Source: Paraburkholderia flagellata (GTDB lineage Bacteria > Pseudomonadota > Gammaproteobacteria > Burkholderiales > Burkholderiaceae). Taken from it: a stretch of 64,000 nucleotides of DNA. Location of the stretch: positions 2,042,976 through 2,106,975 of the forward strand of contig NZ_JAJEJT010000002.1 in NCBI RefSeq assembly GCF_021390645.1, in the 5' to 3' direction. A program made the position numbers and the translations under genes. The notes beneath the pieces are model-generated. The model was not told where the DNA came from. It saw nothing but the letters and a program-made list of their open reading frames with translations, and searched no databases. Positions 1-9,253 of the stretch are shown here, one piece after another. Position 1 is the stretch's first letter; each line of letters starts with the position of its first letter.

Positions 1-714
1 CATGCGGCCCACGGGCACGCGGCGCGTGAAGTCCTGGCTCGACGCGATTTCGCTCATCATGGCCTGCATGTGCGAAAGCGGGCGCGTGATCTGGCGGTAC
101 AGCAGCGCGCCGATCAGCGTGAGCAGCAGCACCGCGCCGCCCGTCACGCCGGCAATGGCGCTCGTCGTGGTGTCGAGCGTACTGTTGAGCGTGCGGATCG
201 CGTCATCTTTCTGGCGGTTCTTTTCCACGCGCATCGTCGTGACGATACCTTCGAGTTCGTCGCGATACTGCGCGACGTTCGCGAAAAGATAGGCCTGTGC
301 GAGTTCGTTCTTGCCGCCCGCCTTCATCTTCGCTGTGTCATCGATCGCGGAGAAGTAGTTCGCGAGGCTTTCCTGCGCCTGCGAGACGAGGCCTTCCTGC
401 GCGTGGCTCGCTGCCGCCTTGCGTTGCACGTCGAGCGCGGCGCGTAACGCCGCTTCCTTGTCCTTGAGCTCGTTCTGCGCGAGCGACGCGACCGTGGCGT
501 CGGGTGCGTAGACGAGTGTCATGGTGGCGAGCTGCACGTCTTTCACGAGCGCCACGAGATCGGATGATGCGAGGGCGCTCGGCACAACGCCCTGGGTAAC
601 CTGGCGGACGTCGCTGGCGCTGTGGCGGGCCTGATAGGCCGCGTAGCCGCCGATGGCGGACAGCGCGACGAACATCAGGACGATGAGTAGCGTGATGCGG
701 TGACGAATGGTCAT
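1..714 (-). CDS. Methyl-accepting chemotaxis protein, N-terminal part (runs off the window)
   Basis: The reading frame starts at 714 on the minus strand and is still open at base 1, so about 238 residues of the N-terminus are visible. It begins with a short basic stretch and a first membrane helix (residues about 8-28, LLIVLMFVALSAIGGYAAY), followed by an alpha-helical periplasmic domain of about 150 residues resembling the four-helix-bundle ligand-binding domain. A second membrane helix (about 185-208) is followed by a HAMP-type sequence starting ITRPLSHMQAMM. This layout is that of a chemoreceptor. The signalling domain that would separate it from a HAMP-containing histidine kinase lies outside the window, so a kinase remains possible. 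Confidence 0.75.
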   Translation of the reverse strand, partial: MTIRHRITLLIVLMFVALSAIGGYAAYQARHSASDVRQVTQGVVPSALASSDLVALVKDVQLATMTLVYAPDATVASLAQNELKDKEAALRAALDVQRKAAASHAQEGLVSQAQESLANYFSAIDDTAKMKAGGKNELAQAYLFANVAQYRDELEGIVTTMRVEKNRQKDDAIRTLNSTLDTTTSAIAGVTGGAVLLLTLIGALLYRQITRPLSHMQAMMSEIASSQDFTRRVPVGRM

Positions 715-912
715 GTCGAAATCCCCGGGCCTTCGTAGCCGGCCGCGCTATGGTTGCGCGGCTCGGGACACGTTGGCCAATTTATTCGCGGTGGATTATC
801 GACGGTTAGGTATGACGAAATGATGACTACGCATGAATCGGCCGGGTGCGCTGTGCGTTAGACAACACTTGAGAATTGCGGCCTGTTGTGCGCTGGGCGG
901 CACGGATTGCGC

Positions 913-1455
913 TTAGTCGGGCACCGCTGGGTCGTCGAGAAACAGCACCATGAGTTCGTCGTCGGCATACACGCCGTCGATGCACAGGCCGCGCGGCTCG
1001 ACTCCATAGCGCACGAAGCCGCATGAGCGATAGAGCGCCTGGGCGCGGGGATTCAACACACTCACCACGAGTTGCACTTGCAGCAAGCCGAGCGCGCGAG
1101 CGTGTGCGATGGCGGCCTCCATCAATTGCCTTGCAATACCGGCGCCCCGCCATGCGGGATCGACAAAGACACCCCAGATGAGCCCCTTGTGCGCGAGCTT
1201 CTGGCGCGCGTCGCGCATGAGCCCCGTGATTCCAGTGAGCTTGTCGCCAGCGAATGCGCCGAATACGATGCGGTCGTTCGTGGCGCGAACCACGGCCCTG
1301 CTCTCTTCGGGCGTCCGCCTGGATTCTTCCTCGTAGGTCGGCACGATACCGGCCGGATAATTTTCGGTCGCGTACAAACGCATGGCGTGAAAAGCCTCGG
1401 CGTCTTGCTCGTTCAACGGGCGGATCGTTGCATTCATTGGCTTCGTTTCGTTCAT
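913..1455 (-). CDS. GNAT family N-acetyltransferase
   Basis: This 180-residue protein has the fold signature of the GNAT superfamily, which moves an acetyl group from acetyl-CoA to an amine. The acetyl-CoA pyrophosphate-binding motif A is seen as VDPAWRGAGIA (residues about 98-108), followed by a helix, and the C-terminal part carries the LNPRAQALYRSCGF segment typical of motif B. The substrate cannot be read from the sequence. An internal start at residue 7 (MNATIRPLNE) is equally plausible. The gene stands alone between the partial chemoreceptor and an AraC regulator on the opposite strand. Confidence 0.8.
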   Translation of the reverse strand: MNETKPMNATIRPLNEQDAEAFHAMRLYATENYPAGIVPTYEEESRRTPEESRAVVRATNDRIVFGAFAGDKLTGITGLMRDARQKLAHKGLIWGVFVDPAWRGAGIARQLMEAAIAHARALGLLQVQLVVSVLNPRAQALYRSCGFVRYGVEPRGLCIDGVYADDELMVLFLDDPAVPD

Positions 1456-1589
1456 GTGCAGTGCCTGGCAATGAAGAGAGAATGACTCATGCGACAGCCA
1501 AGCCTATCACGTCCCCCGGCCTTCTCGCCTTGCGCTAATATGGAACTTTCGCGTCGCATCATGCGCGCAGCATCACTCCGGGGTTTCTC

Positions 1590-2417
1590 ATGCCGCAAAC
1601 CGTAACGCCCGACGCGCAACCCTACTTCTGGCGCGATGCAGACCTGCCGTTCATCGAAGTGCGCGCAATCACCGACGGACGCAAGGTCAGCTATGGCCGT
1701 CACGCGCACAGCACGTTCTCGATCGGCGCGGTCACGGGCGGGCGCAGCACCTACCTGAACGGGAGCACGCTCTCTCACATCAGTGCGGGCGCGGTGGTGG
1801 TCATCAACCCGGAAGTCGTGCACGCATGCAACCCAGTCGCAGACGAGCCCTGGGCCTACCGCATGTTCTATCTCGACACGGCGTGGCTCGCGAAACTGCA
1901 ACACGATTTGGGTTTCGGCGCGCACGAAGGTTTCCGCCCGTTCGAACAGACCTTGAGCTGGGAGCGTGACTTGTTCGACGGGCTCAACGGGCTCTACGAA
2001 CTGCTCGTCGATCCGCATGAGTCAGCGCTGCGCAAGGAATGCGCGGTCGTAGCGTATTTCGCGAGGCTCCAGCAGTCCCTCAACCCTGCGCCGGCCAGCG
2101 TACGCGAACCGAACGAACGCCTCGCGCGCGCCGCAGAATTCATCGACGGCAATTACACCCGCACGCTCAAGCTCGAGGAGATTTGCGCCGCCGCCGATCT
2201 TTCGCCCTCGTATCTCATACGCGCGTTTCGCGAGCAATACGGCATGACACCGCACGCATATGTCGTGAACCGCCGCATCGAGTTCAGCCGTGCGCAACTG
2301 CGCCGCGGGCACACCATTGCGGATGTCGCGGCCGAGGCCGGTTTCGCCGATCAAGCGCATTTGCAGCGCGCGTTCCGTCAGTTCGTTGCCGCAACGCCGG
2401 GCCAATATCGCGGCTAA
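1590..2417 (+). CDS. AraC family transcriptional regulator
   Basis: The 275-residue protein has an N-terminal cupin-like sensing domain (HAHSTFSIGAVTGG near residue 38) and a C-terminal double helix-turn-helix of the AraC/XylS type (about 175-275), with LEEICAAADLSPSYLIRAFR and the second helix pair IADVAAEAGFADQAHLQRAF. Its stop lies 16 bases from the stop of a convergent LysE-type exporter gene. AraC proteins with this N-terminal domain often sit next to LysE exporters, so it probably controls that neighbour in response to an exported metabolite. The link is inferred from position only. Confidence 0.85.
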   Translation: MPQTVTPDAQPYFWRDADLPFIEVRAITDGRKVSYGRHAHSTFSIGAVTGGRSTYLNGSTLSHISAGAVVVINPEVVHACNPVADEPWAYRMFYLDTAWLAKLQHDLGFGAHEGFRPFEQTLSWERDLFDGLNGLYELLVDPHESALRKECAVVAYFARLQQSLNPAPASVREPNERLARAAEFIDGNYTRTLKLEEICAAADLSPSYLIRAFREQYGMTPHAYVVNRRIEFSRAQLRRGHTIADVAAEAGFADQAHLQRAFRQFVAATPGQYRG

Positions 2418-2433
2418 CGTAGCCGTCGCGCGT

Positions 2434-3042
2434 TCAGGCAAACACCAGCCAAAACGCACTGCCCGCAAGCAACAATGCCATGACGCGGTTCACGAACCGC
2501 ACGCGCGACGGTTCGCGCAATGCCTGGCGCAACGACGCGCCTGCCCACGCCCAGCACGCAATCGACACATAGCACACGACGAAATAGATCGCGGCAAACT
2601 GCCAGACCAGCGCACTCTCGCCAGAAGCCGCATATAAGCCCATGCCCGCCACCGATGCGAGCCACGCCTTGGGGTTGAGCCATTGCATCGTGGCGCCGAC
2701 CATCAGCGAGGGACCGCGCGACGCGTTCGGGGAGTCGATGCGGCCATCGTCGGCGGCGAGGCGATACGCAACGTACAGCAGGAAAGCCACGCCCGCCCAT
2801 TCGATCGCGCGCGTGAGAAACGGCAAGCGCGCCAGCAATGCGTGCATGCCAAGTCCGATCAGCAGCAACAGACACGCGAAACCCACGGTCGCGCCGGTAA
2901 CGTGGCGCAGGCTCGCGCGTAGCCCGTATCGCGCACCCGCGCTCAGCGCGACGATATTGACGGGTCCAGGGGTGATGGATGTGGCCAGCGCGAAGGCGGC
3001 CATCGACAAGGCAGTGCTCACAGTTTTCCTCGCTACGCCCAT
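2434..3042 (-). CDS. LysE family translocator
   Basis: The 202-residue protein is an inner-membrane exporter of the LysE/RhtB family, which removes amino acids or similar small molecules from the cytoplasm. It has the family opening ATSITPGPVNIVALSAGARYG (about residues 20-40), including the conserved ITPGP motif, and about five or six hydrophobic helices across its length, which is normal for the family. The substrate is unknown. It converges with an AraC regulator that is its likely controller. Confidence 0.85.
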   Translation of the reverse strand: MGVARKTVSTALSMAAFALATSITPGPVNIVALSAGARYGLRASLRHVTGATVGFACLLLLIGLGMHALLARLPFLTRAIEWAGVAFLLYVAYRLAADDGRIDSPNASRGPSLMVGATMQWLNPKAWLASVAGMGLYAASGESALVWQFAAIYFVVCYVSIACWAWAGASLRQALREPSRVRFVNRVMALLLAGSAFWLVFA

Positions 3043-3192
3043 TGGGGATCAGTAAGCGTCGAGGGTAGACGCGCGTGTCGCCGGCGTATTGAAGAAAATT
3101 GCCCCTGCCGGTGGTCGCGGCGCAATGCGGCACAGCACGGAACTCGCGCTATCATTGCGCCGCACCGACGACACTATTTCCGGAACTGCAAC

Positions 3193-3966
3193 GTGAAAAA
3201 GATCCTTATCATCGGCATCGGCGCGGGTGACCCGAACTACCTGACCGTGCAGGCGATCGAAGCGCTCAACGCCGCCGACGTGTTCTTCGTGATGGACAAG
3301 GGCGCTGCCAAGGACAAACTTGTCGCGCTGCGCAAGGAAATCTGCGCGCGCTTTATCAAGGACCACGACTATCGAATCGTGGAAGCGACGAGCCCCGAGC
3401 GGCGCCGCGACGAGGGTCTCGATTACAAGACCGCCGTGTACGAACTCAACCGCGACAAGCAGCGCGTATTCGAGCGCCTGATCGAAGAGGAATTGACGGA
3501 CGGCCAATGCGGCGCGTTTCTCGTATGGGGCGATCCATCGCTCTATGACAGCACGATCCGCATTCTCGATTCCATTCTTGCCGATGGCAGGCTGGCGTTC
3601 GACTTCGAGGTGATTCCGGGCATTAGCAGCGTTCAGGCGCTCGCGGCGAAGCATCGCGTGCCGCTCAACTTCATCGGCAAGCCGGTGAGCATCACGACGG
3701 GAAGGCGGCTCGCGGAGGGCGGCTTTCCGCAGGACGTGGAAAGCGCCGTGGTCATGCTCGACGCGCAAAACGCGTATGCGCAACTCGCGGGTGAGGACCT
3801 CGATATCTATTGGGGTGCATATGTCGGCACACCTGACGAGATCCTGATGTCGGGCCGCCTGGAAGACGTGAAAGACGAGATCGTCCGCGTTCGCGCACAA
3901 GCGCGCGAGGCGAACGGATGGATCATGGACACGTATTTGCTGCGCAAACGCGGCGTGAAAGACTGA
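3193..3966 (+). CDS. cobF: Precorrin-6A synthase (deacetylating), CobF
   Basis: The protein (257 residues) belongs to the tetrapyrrole methylase family and matches CobF of the aerobic cobalamin pathway, which methylates C1 of precorrin-5 using S-adenosylmethionine and releases the acetyl group. The SAM-binding glycine loop GIGAGDP is at residues 8-14, WGDPSLYDST near 115, and PGIS near 143. No other corrin ring gene is in the window: cobF stands alone between an exporter gene and the iron-uptake operon. Burkholderia relatives commonly carry cobF apart from the main cob cluster, as far as I recall. Confidence 0.88.
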   Translation: MKKILIIGIGAGDPNYLTVQAIEALNAADVFFVMDKGAAKDKLVALRKEICARFIKDHDYRIVEATSPERRRDEGLDYKTAVYELNRDKQRVFERLIEEELTDGQCGAFLVWGDPSLYDSTIRILDSILADGRLAFDFEVIPGISSVQALAAKHRVPLNFIGKPVSITTGRRLAEGGFPQDVESAVVMLDAQNAYAQLAGEDLDIYWGAYVGTPDEILMSGRLEDVKDEIVRVRAQAREANGWIMDTYLLRKRGVKD

Positions 3967-4021
3967 AAGGAGCGCGCGAACAATGACGTTCGCGCACGTC
4001 GTCTGGTTCACCCGTCGGGGC

Positions 4022-4732
4022 TTACGCCAGCCCTACGCACACCGCCACGATAATCGAGCCGAACAACAGCACAGCGCCCACCGTCTTGCGCCTGTTCAGC
4101 TCCGTCCAAAGAAGCACGCCTGTGAGCGACAGCAGAATGAGCGCCCCGGCGAAGCTGTCGATGAACAGCACCCAGCCCACGCTCATGCCCGTACCCTTGT
4201 GCAGGTTGGTGATCGTCGAGACGAGCGAGTTGTCGTTGCGCTTGAGCGTGAGCTTGTCGTTGCCCACCCAGTACTCGACCGCCACGCTCTCGCCGGGTGA
4301 CGTGAACATCATCTGCCAATGCTCAGGCTGCACGACTTTGCGATCGCCCCACGCCACGTTGTGCTCGGGCTCCTTCTGCACGCGGCCCATGCGTGCTGGC
4401 AGCTTCAAATCAGGTTGCGATCGCAACCATTTCACCATTTCTCGCGGCGTTTCGGGCGCTGGGTCTGGCACGGCGATCTGCACCGTCGAGACTTGCGGCG
4501 CGCCCGGCGAGATGCGCAGCGGCTCGGCGCGATGATTCAGCACGAACCCCGTTGCGCCGAACAGCAGGCCAAGCGCCGCGCCCCACAGACCCACCCAGCC
4601 GTGCACCTTGCGCAGCCACTTGATGAAGGTCGCGCGGCGCGAACGCTTTGCGCGCTCGTCGCGCTGTTCGGCGTCGAGAGGTGTGCGCCGCGTTGCCGGT
4701 GCATCGATCTCGGCGGTATCGGAAAAGCTCAT
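4022..4732 (-). CDS. PepSY-associated membrane protein, last gene of the iron-uptake operon
   Basis: The 236-residue protein has a charged cytoplasmic N-terminus, a membrane helix near residues 45-65 containing the HGWVGLWGA motif of PepSY-associated membrane proteins, a periplasmic central part, and two further helices near 188-208 and 215-235. Proteins of this kind accompany TonB-dependent siderophore receptors and are thought to help reduce or release ferric iron. Its ATG overlaps the stop of the upstream piuC gene by four bases (ATGA), so the two are translationally coupled. The exact function is not established. Confidence 0.8.
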   Translation of the reverse strand: MSFSDTAEIDAPATRRTPLDAEQRDERAKRSRRATFIKWLRKVHGWVGLWGAALGLLFGATGFVLNHRAEPLRISPGAPQVSTVQIAVPDPAPETPREMVKWLRSQPDLKLPARMGRVQKEPEHNVAWGDRKVVQPEHWQMMFTSPGESVAVEYWVGNDKLTLKRNDNSLVSTITNLHKGTGMSVGWVLFIDSFAGALILLSLTGVLLWTELNRRKTVGAVLLFGSIIVAVCVGLA

Positions 4733-5412
4733 GTTTCACTCCAAAGTCGCAAAAGATTGTGGTAGCAGCCCACGAGGCTGCGCCGCGCCTGGGCGTCGGC
4801 GTCGCTTGCGTTCAGGCGCTGGATAGCGGTGTCCATGTCGAAGAGCAGAGCGCGCTTCGTGTCGTCGCGCACGAGGCTTTGCACCCAGAAGAAGCTCGCC
4901 ACACGCGCGCCGCGCGTGACCGGCGTGACCTGGTGCAGGCTCGTGGCCGGATAGACGATCATGTCGCCCGCCGGCAGCTTCACTTGTTGCACGCCGTAGG
5001 TGTCTTCGACCACGAGTTCGCCACCGTCGTATTCGTCGGGCGACGAGAGAAAGAGCGTGCACGAAACGTCTGTGCGAAGCTTCACGCCGTTGGGCAGCAC
5101 ACGCACGGCGCCGTCCACGTGGCTGCCGAACGTCATGCCGCCTTCATAGCGGTTGAAGAGCGGCGGATACACCTGGTTGGGCAGCGCCGCGCTGATGAAG
5201 AGCGGATTGCGTTCGATGGCCGCGAGCACCATGTCGCCAAGCTCCCGTGCGATTGGCGTGTGCTCGGCGATCTGCACGTTGCGCTTCACGGGCGCGCCAG
5301 ACCAGCCAGCCGTCGCGCGGCCGTCTACCCAGGCGTCGCCTGCATTGTCGAGCCGCACGCGCAGCGCGCGCACCTGCTCGGGCGTCAGTACGTTGGGCAC
5401 GTGAACCAGCAT
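4729..5412 (-). CDS. piuC: Fe(II)/2-oxoglutarate-dependent PKHD-type hydroxylase PiuC
   Basis: The start at 5412 gives a 227-residue protein beginning [14 protein letters not shown], as in other PiuC/YbiX proteins, and has a GAAGGAAA ribosome site; an upstream in-frame ATG at 5475 lies inside a terminator hairpin and is unlikely. The iron ligands are H98 and D100 (GSHVDGA) and H160, with R170 as the likely 2-oxoglutarate-binding arginine. The gene follows fiu in the same direction and overlaps the PepSY gene. This grouping is known from iron-siderophore uptake loci, where PiuC is thought to modify the ligand; its substrate is not known. Confidence 0.9.
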   Translation of the reverse strand: MLVHVPNVLTPEQVRALRVRLDNAGDAWVDGRATAGWSGAPVKRNVQIAEHTPIARELGDMVLAAIERNPLFISAALPNQVYPPLFNRYEGGMTFGSHVDGAVRVLPNGVKLRTDVSCTLFLSSPDEYDGGELVVEDTYGVQQVKLPAGDMIVYPATSLHQVTPVTRGARVASFFWVQSLVRDDTKRALLFDMDTAIQRLNASDADAQARRSLVGCYHNLLRLWSET

Positions 5413-5471
5413 CGTCGTTTCCTTCGTTGCGCCGCATTCGCGGCTGCATTCGCGCACACACGCGCAGTTAC

Positions 5472-5496
5472 GCAAAAAGCCCGCATTATGCGGGCT
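5472..5496 (-). terminator. Intrinsic terminator or attenuator between fiu and piuC
   Basis: Read on the minus strand this is a GC-rich hairpin (AAGCCCGC, five-base loop, GCGGGCTT) followed by a short run of T. It lies 47 bases after the fiu stop and 60 bases before the piuC start. It could end most transcripts after the receptor gene and so give less PiuC and PepSY protein than Fiu. Confidence 0.7.
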
Positions 5497-5542
5497 TCGC
5501 GTGACCGCGCGCAGAAGCGCGGCGCACGCGTATGCGCGCTAA

Positions 5543-7768
5543 TCAGAACCGGTAATCGGCCGTCGCAAGGAACGTGCGGCCAACGCCCGGCACTGAACGT
5601 CCGCCGTCCGACGGGATGAGGGCGTCATAGTAGAACTTGTTGGTCAGATTCAGCAGATTCAGCCGCACGTCCCACTTCTTTTCGTGGTACTCGGCCATCG
5701 CGTCCCAGCGCGTGTAGCCGCCGGTTTCCACGTAGTTCGTGTTCGCCGCGTAGCGCGCCGACATATAGGTCGGTCCGCCGCCGATTTCCCAATGCGGCGT
5801 GAACGCATAGGTGGTCCACAGCGTGAAGGTATTGCGCGGCGTGTTGGCCGGCGTGTTGCCCTGGGTTCCGTCAAGTGCCTTGAGAATCACGCCGTCCATA
5901 TACGTGTAGCCCGCGAACACCTGCCACTTGTTGGTGAGGTGGCCCGTTGCGCCCGCCTGGAAGCCGCGCACGCGAATGTCGCCCGAAAGCGTGTATTCGC
6001 CCGTCGCGGTTTGCGTGCGCGCGTTGTCCATTTCCTGCTGGAAGAATGCTGAGGTAACCGAAAGATTTCCGCCGAGCAAGTCCCACTTCGCGCCGACTTC
6101 ATACGATTTGGTGCTCTCGGGCGCGAGGTTCTGCGTGTTGTTCGTGACCGTAAGCGCTTCAAGCGACGGGTCAAACGACGTGCCGTACGAGAAGTAGTAC
6201 GACTGCCAGTCGGTCGGCTGATAAATCGCGCCCGCGCGAACGCTCGTGAACGTGTTGGTCTGGTCCGCGTAGAGCGGCAAGGTAATCGTGTTGGCAATAT
6301 GCGCCTGGAAGCGATCCCAACGCACGCCGCCAATGATCTTCCAGTGCTCCCCGATCGACATCGTTTCGTTGAAGTACGCCGCGAGCGTAGTCGCGCCAGA
6401 CTCCGCGTGGTTGCCCACCGTCGTCGTGACGTTCGAGGGCGTCGAGATATAGGCCGGGTTAAGCAGCGAGAGAATCGGCAGGTTGTTGCGCGTGTAGGCC
6501 TGATTCGTATAGCTGTCGTGTCCCACCTCGACGCCCGCGATCATCTCGTGCTTCAGGAAGCCCGTGTTGAACTTGTATTGCGCCATCGTATCGTTGTAGA
6601 TCGAGTGGTTCTCGATCACGCGGTCGTGGCTCGCAAGCTTGATGTACAGATCTTCGAGCGGCAGGTTCGTGAAGTTGCCGTTCTTGAGCGCCGTGCTCGA
6701 AGAAAGCGGGCCCGTTAACACGGCACCAGGCGCGGTCTCGCGCGCGTCGGTGAGCGAATGCGAGAACTGCGTCTGGTTGGTGATCTTGAACTGGTCGTTG
6801 AAACGGTGATCCACGCGCGCCTGAACAGTCTGCACGTCCTGGATCGTGCGGTCGTCGGTGAGGCCGTAGAACGTGCTTTTCGAAGGCGCGAACGGGTGGC
6901 CGTTGATCGCCTGCACGCCATAGTCCGGCATGTCGTAGTTGTGCTGGATCAGCGCCGAGATCGTGACTTCGGTCGGCGTGCCAATGCCAAAGCGCAACTC
7001 GGGCGCGAAACCGTAGTCCTTATTCTTCATCACGTCGCGCGTCGAGCCCATCGACTGGCCGAACGCATTCAGACGAAACGCAGCGTGATCGCCGAGCGGG
7101 CGGTTCACGTCGAGCGTCGCGCGATAGCGGTCGTCAGTGCCGATGGTGGTCGACACTTCGGTGAGCGGCTTGAGGTTCGCCTGCTTCGTGACCTGGTTGA
7201 TCACGCCGCCGGTGGAACCGCGGCCAAACAGCATCGACGAAGGACCGTAGAGCACTTCGATCGATTCGAGATCGAAGGTGTCGCGGTAGTACTGGTTGCG
7301 GTCGCGAAAGCCGTCGAGGTAAATGTCGTTTTGCGCCGTGAAGCCGCGCAGGTTGATGTTGTTGCCAATCTGGCCGCCTTCCGCACCGCCGATCGTGATG
7401 CCGGGCGCGTTGCGCAGCGCGTCCTGGAACGACGTGGCGCCCTGCGACTGCATCACGGCCTTGTTGATCACTGTGACCGACTGCGGAATGTCGCGCAGCG
7501 CCGTAGGCGTTTTCGCACCCACGGTCGCGGTATCAGCCTGGAAGTCCTGAGCATCGCTTTGACCCGACACGGAGATCGTGGGCAGTGTGGCGTTGTTCGT
7601 GGCGCTTGCCGCCTGCGAGGCCTGGATCGTCTGATTGCTCTGCGCGGCGGCCGCCCCCGAAGCGGCAGTGGCAGCAGTTGCAGGCGCGCTTTGCGCGAGT
7701 GCAGACGAAGCGAAAGGTACGGCAAAGGTCAGCGCGAGCGCACTCGCGAGCGGCGTCCGGTTCAACAT
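5543..7768 (-). CDS. fiu: TonB-dependent siderophore receptor, Fiu-like
   Basis: This outer membrane receptor imports ferric siderophores (catecholate type, judging by its partners) using energy from TonB-ExbB-ExbD. The start at 7768 gives 741 residues, beginning with a signal peptide (MLNRTPLASALALTFAVPF, cleavage after SSALA). A plug domain follows (LRDIPQSVTVINKAVMQSQG onward, with the GSTGGVINQVTK segment), then a long beta-barrel ending in aromatic F (ATADYRF), as expected for insertion by BAM. An alternative start at 7783 adds five residues. The gene heads an operon with piuC and a PepSY protein and has a Fur box upstream, so it should be iron-repressed. Confidence 0.93.
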   Translation of the reverse strand: MLNRTPLASALALTFAVPFASSALAQSAPATAATAASGAAAAQSNQTIQASQAASATNNATLPTISVSGQSDAQDFQADTATVGAKTPTALRDIPQSVTVINKAVMQSQGATSFQDALRNAPGITIGGAEGGQIGNNINLRGFTAQNDIYLDGFRDRNQYYRDTFDLESIEVLYGPSSMLFGRGSTGGVINQVTKQANLKPLTEVSTTIGTDDRYRATLDVNRPLGDHAAFRLNAFGQSMGSTRDVMKNKDYGFAPELRFGIGTPTEVTISALIQHNYDMPDYGVQAINGHPFAPSKSTFYGLTDDRTIQDVQTVQARVDHRFNDQFKITNQTQFSHSLTDARETAPGAVLTGPLSSSTALKNGNFTNLPLEDLYIKLASHDRVIENHSIYNDTMAQYKFNTGFLKHEMIAGVEVGHDSYTNQAYTRNNLPILSLLNPAYISTPSNVTTTVGNHAESGATTLAAYFNETMSIGEHWKIIGGVRWDRFQAHIANTITLPLYADQTNTFTSVRAGAIYQPTDWQSYYFSYGTSFDPSLEALTVTNNTQNLAPESTKSYEVGAKWDLLGGNLSVTSAFFQQEMDNARTQTATGEYTLSGDIRVRGFQAGATGHLTNKWQVFAGYTYMDGVILKALDGTQGNTPANTPRNTFTLWTTYAFTPHWEIGGGPTYMSARYAANTNYVETGGYTRWDAMAEYHEKKWDVRLNLLNLTNKFYYDALIPSDGGRSVPGVGRTFLATADYRF

Positions 7769-7924
7769 GAGGTCCCTGTGCAAGGCATACGACCCGGCCG
7801 TGCGACGCGCACAAAACTGGCGCGGACGACGCGGGTGGATTGGCTGGCTGGGCCGCCCCGAAAGGACCGAGGGAAACGAAGCTAGGCTGGCTGGTCTTGT
7901 TGTTTGGCCGCGGAAGGCTCCGCG

Positions 7925-7945
7925 GTAATGAGAATCGATATCATT
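7925..7945 (-). promoter_or_regulatory. Fur box upstream of fiu
   Basis: The sequence GTAATGAGAATCGATATCAT at 7925-7944 matches most positions of the canonical Fur box (GATAATGATAATCATTATC). It lies about 160 bases upstream of the fiu start, and the nearby AT-rich stretch could hold the promoter. The function of the downstream genes supports it. Confidence 0.8.
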
Positions 7946-8101
7946 CCATATGTTTCATTCCCTTTCAATCGGTTTCGGCGTTTGAGCAACAGTTTGGTGG
8001 TGTGATCGGTAAGGCTCATCACCGTTAAGGTAAATGTAATTTACGCCATTCAAATCGAGTCGACGCTCACTGTATTCATCTGATTAGTTCTGGACGGCGC
8101 G

Positions 8102-8134
8102 CGTCATTTAATTCGGATATCGAATTAAATGACG
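8102..8134. repeat. Perfect 14-base inverted repeat downstream of the LysR gene
   Basis: CGTCATTTAATTCG and CGAATTAAATGACG flank a five-base centre (GATAT), forming a perfect 14-base-pair stem ending 11 bases before the stop of the LysR gene. The stem is AT-rich and has no T tract, so it is a poor classical terminator. It could be an mRNA-stabilising hairpin or a binding site for a dimeric regulator. Confidence 0.55.
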
Positions 8135-8144
8135 ATGTCTCGCA

Positions 8145-9146
8145 CTACGCCGCTTGAGCGCATTCGCGCAATTGCTGCGCGAGTGCGCCAATCGCTTCGT
8201 CGAGCGTAGCGGTGCTGCGCCGAAGAATGCCGATCGGCTCCACACCCTGCGGGGCCGGCACGTCGATCTGCACGAGCACCCCAGCGTCGATGTCGCTCTG
8301 CGCGACTCGCTGCGGCACAATCCACACGGCGTTAGAACCGGCGACGATCAAGCGCGCCACGGAAGCCGATTGCGTTTCGATCGCGCCTTCAGGCACGGCG
8401 AAACCATGCGTTTCAAGAAACGCCTCGGTGTGATGGCGCGGCGCGGTGCGCTCGCCCGCGATCACGTGCGGAAAACCGAGCACGTCGCCGAGCGCTGGCG
8501 CACCGCTTTCGTTCGCAAGCGGATGCCCCGCGCGCACGACGACGAGGAGCGACTCCGTATAGAGATATTCGAACGACACGCCCTGCAACATCGCCGGCTC
8601 GGCCATGCGCCCCACCATCAGGTCGAGCTCGCCCGCTTTCACCGCACGCAGTAGCTCGGCATTCGAGTCGGTATGAATCTTCACGCCCACTTGCGGGCGC
8701 AACGCCGTGAAACGCAGGAGGGCTTCTGGCAGCAGCGCCGTTGCCACGGTTGGCAACGCGCCCAGGCGCACCGCTGGTGCTGCATGCGGGTCCTGCCGCC
8801 CGAGTGCGAGCGCGGACGCCTCGACCGCGCGCGTCGCGTCGAGCGCATAGCGCAGGAAGCGCTCGCCCTGCACCGTCAGCGCCGCGCCGTTTCTGCCGCG
8901 TTCGACGAGACGTGCGCCCGCCCATTGCTCGAGTTCCACGAGGGTCTTCGAAACGGCTGGCTGGCTCAAATGCAAACGCGCCGCCGCGCGCGCGAGCGTG
9001 CGCTCCTGGGCGATCGCCACGAAACAGTTCAAATGCCGCAGACGCAGCCTCGACGCGAGTTGCCGCTGTGCCTCGTCTGCCGCTTCGCGGGCTGCGTCTG
9101 CATCGATGTCGGCCTTCACGCGCCGCCGGGTTTCCTTATTTTCCAT
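8145..9146 (-). CDS. LysR family regulator, PcaQ/GbpR-like, of gallate dioxygenase
   Basis: The 333-residue protein has an N-terminal winged helix-turn-helix (LRHLNCFVAIAQERTLARAA, then LHLSQPAVSKTLVELE, residues about 37-77) and a periplasmic-binding-protein-like effector domain. The first about 35 residues, rich in Arg, Ala and Glu, are an unusual extension; a start within them is possible. It is divergent from a gallate dioxygenase gene 107 bases away, the usual arrangement for a LysR activator, so gallate, protocatechuate or a ring-cleavage product is the likely inducer. The effector assignment is inference. Confidence 0.88.
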   Translation of the reverse strand: MENKETRRRVKADIDADAAREAADEAQRQLASRLRLRHLNCFVAIAQERTLARAAARLHLSQPAVSKTLVELEQWAGARLVERGRNGAALTVQGERFLRYALDATRAVEASALALGRQDPHAAPAVRLGALPTVATALLPEALLRFTALRPQVGVKIHTDSNAELLRAVKAGELDLMVGRMAEPAMLQGVSFEYLYTESLLVVVRAGHPLANESGAPALGDVLGFPHVIAGERTAPRHHTEAFLETHGFAVPEGAIETQSASVARLIVAGSNAVWIVPQRVAQSDIDAGVLVQIDVPAPQGVEPIGILRRSTATLDEAIGALAQQLRECAQAA

Positions 9147-9161
9147 AATCTCAAGTTATGG
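9143..9161. promoter_or_regulatory. LysR-type operator overlapping the regulator start
   Basis: CCATAA-TCTCAAG-TTATGG is a perfect six-base inverted repeat that contains the T-N11-A pattern of LysR boxes. It overlaps the start codon of the LysR gene at 9144-9146 and lies about 95 bases upstream of the dioxygenase start. This is the expected place for a site that both autorepresses the regulator and activates the divergent gene. Confidence 0.65.
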
Positions 9162-9253
9162 AATTTTCAAGAAAAAGTCAATTTACATAACCTCCCGTCA
9201 ACCCTACATTGGCGCCATCGATATAAATCACCCGCAAACAAGGAGAGGGAGAC

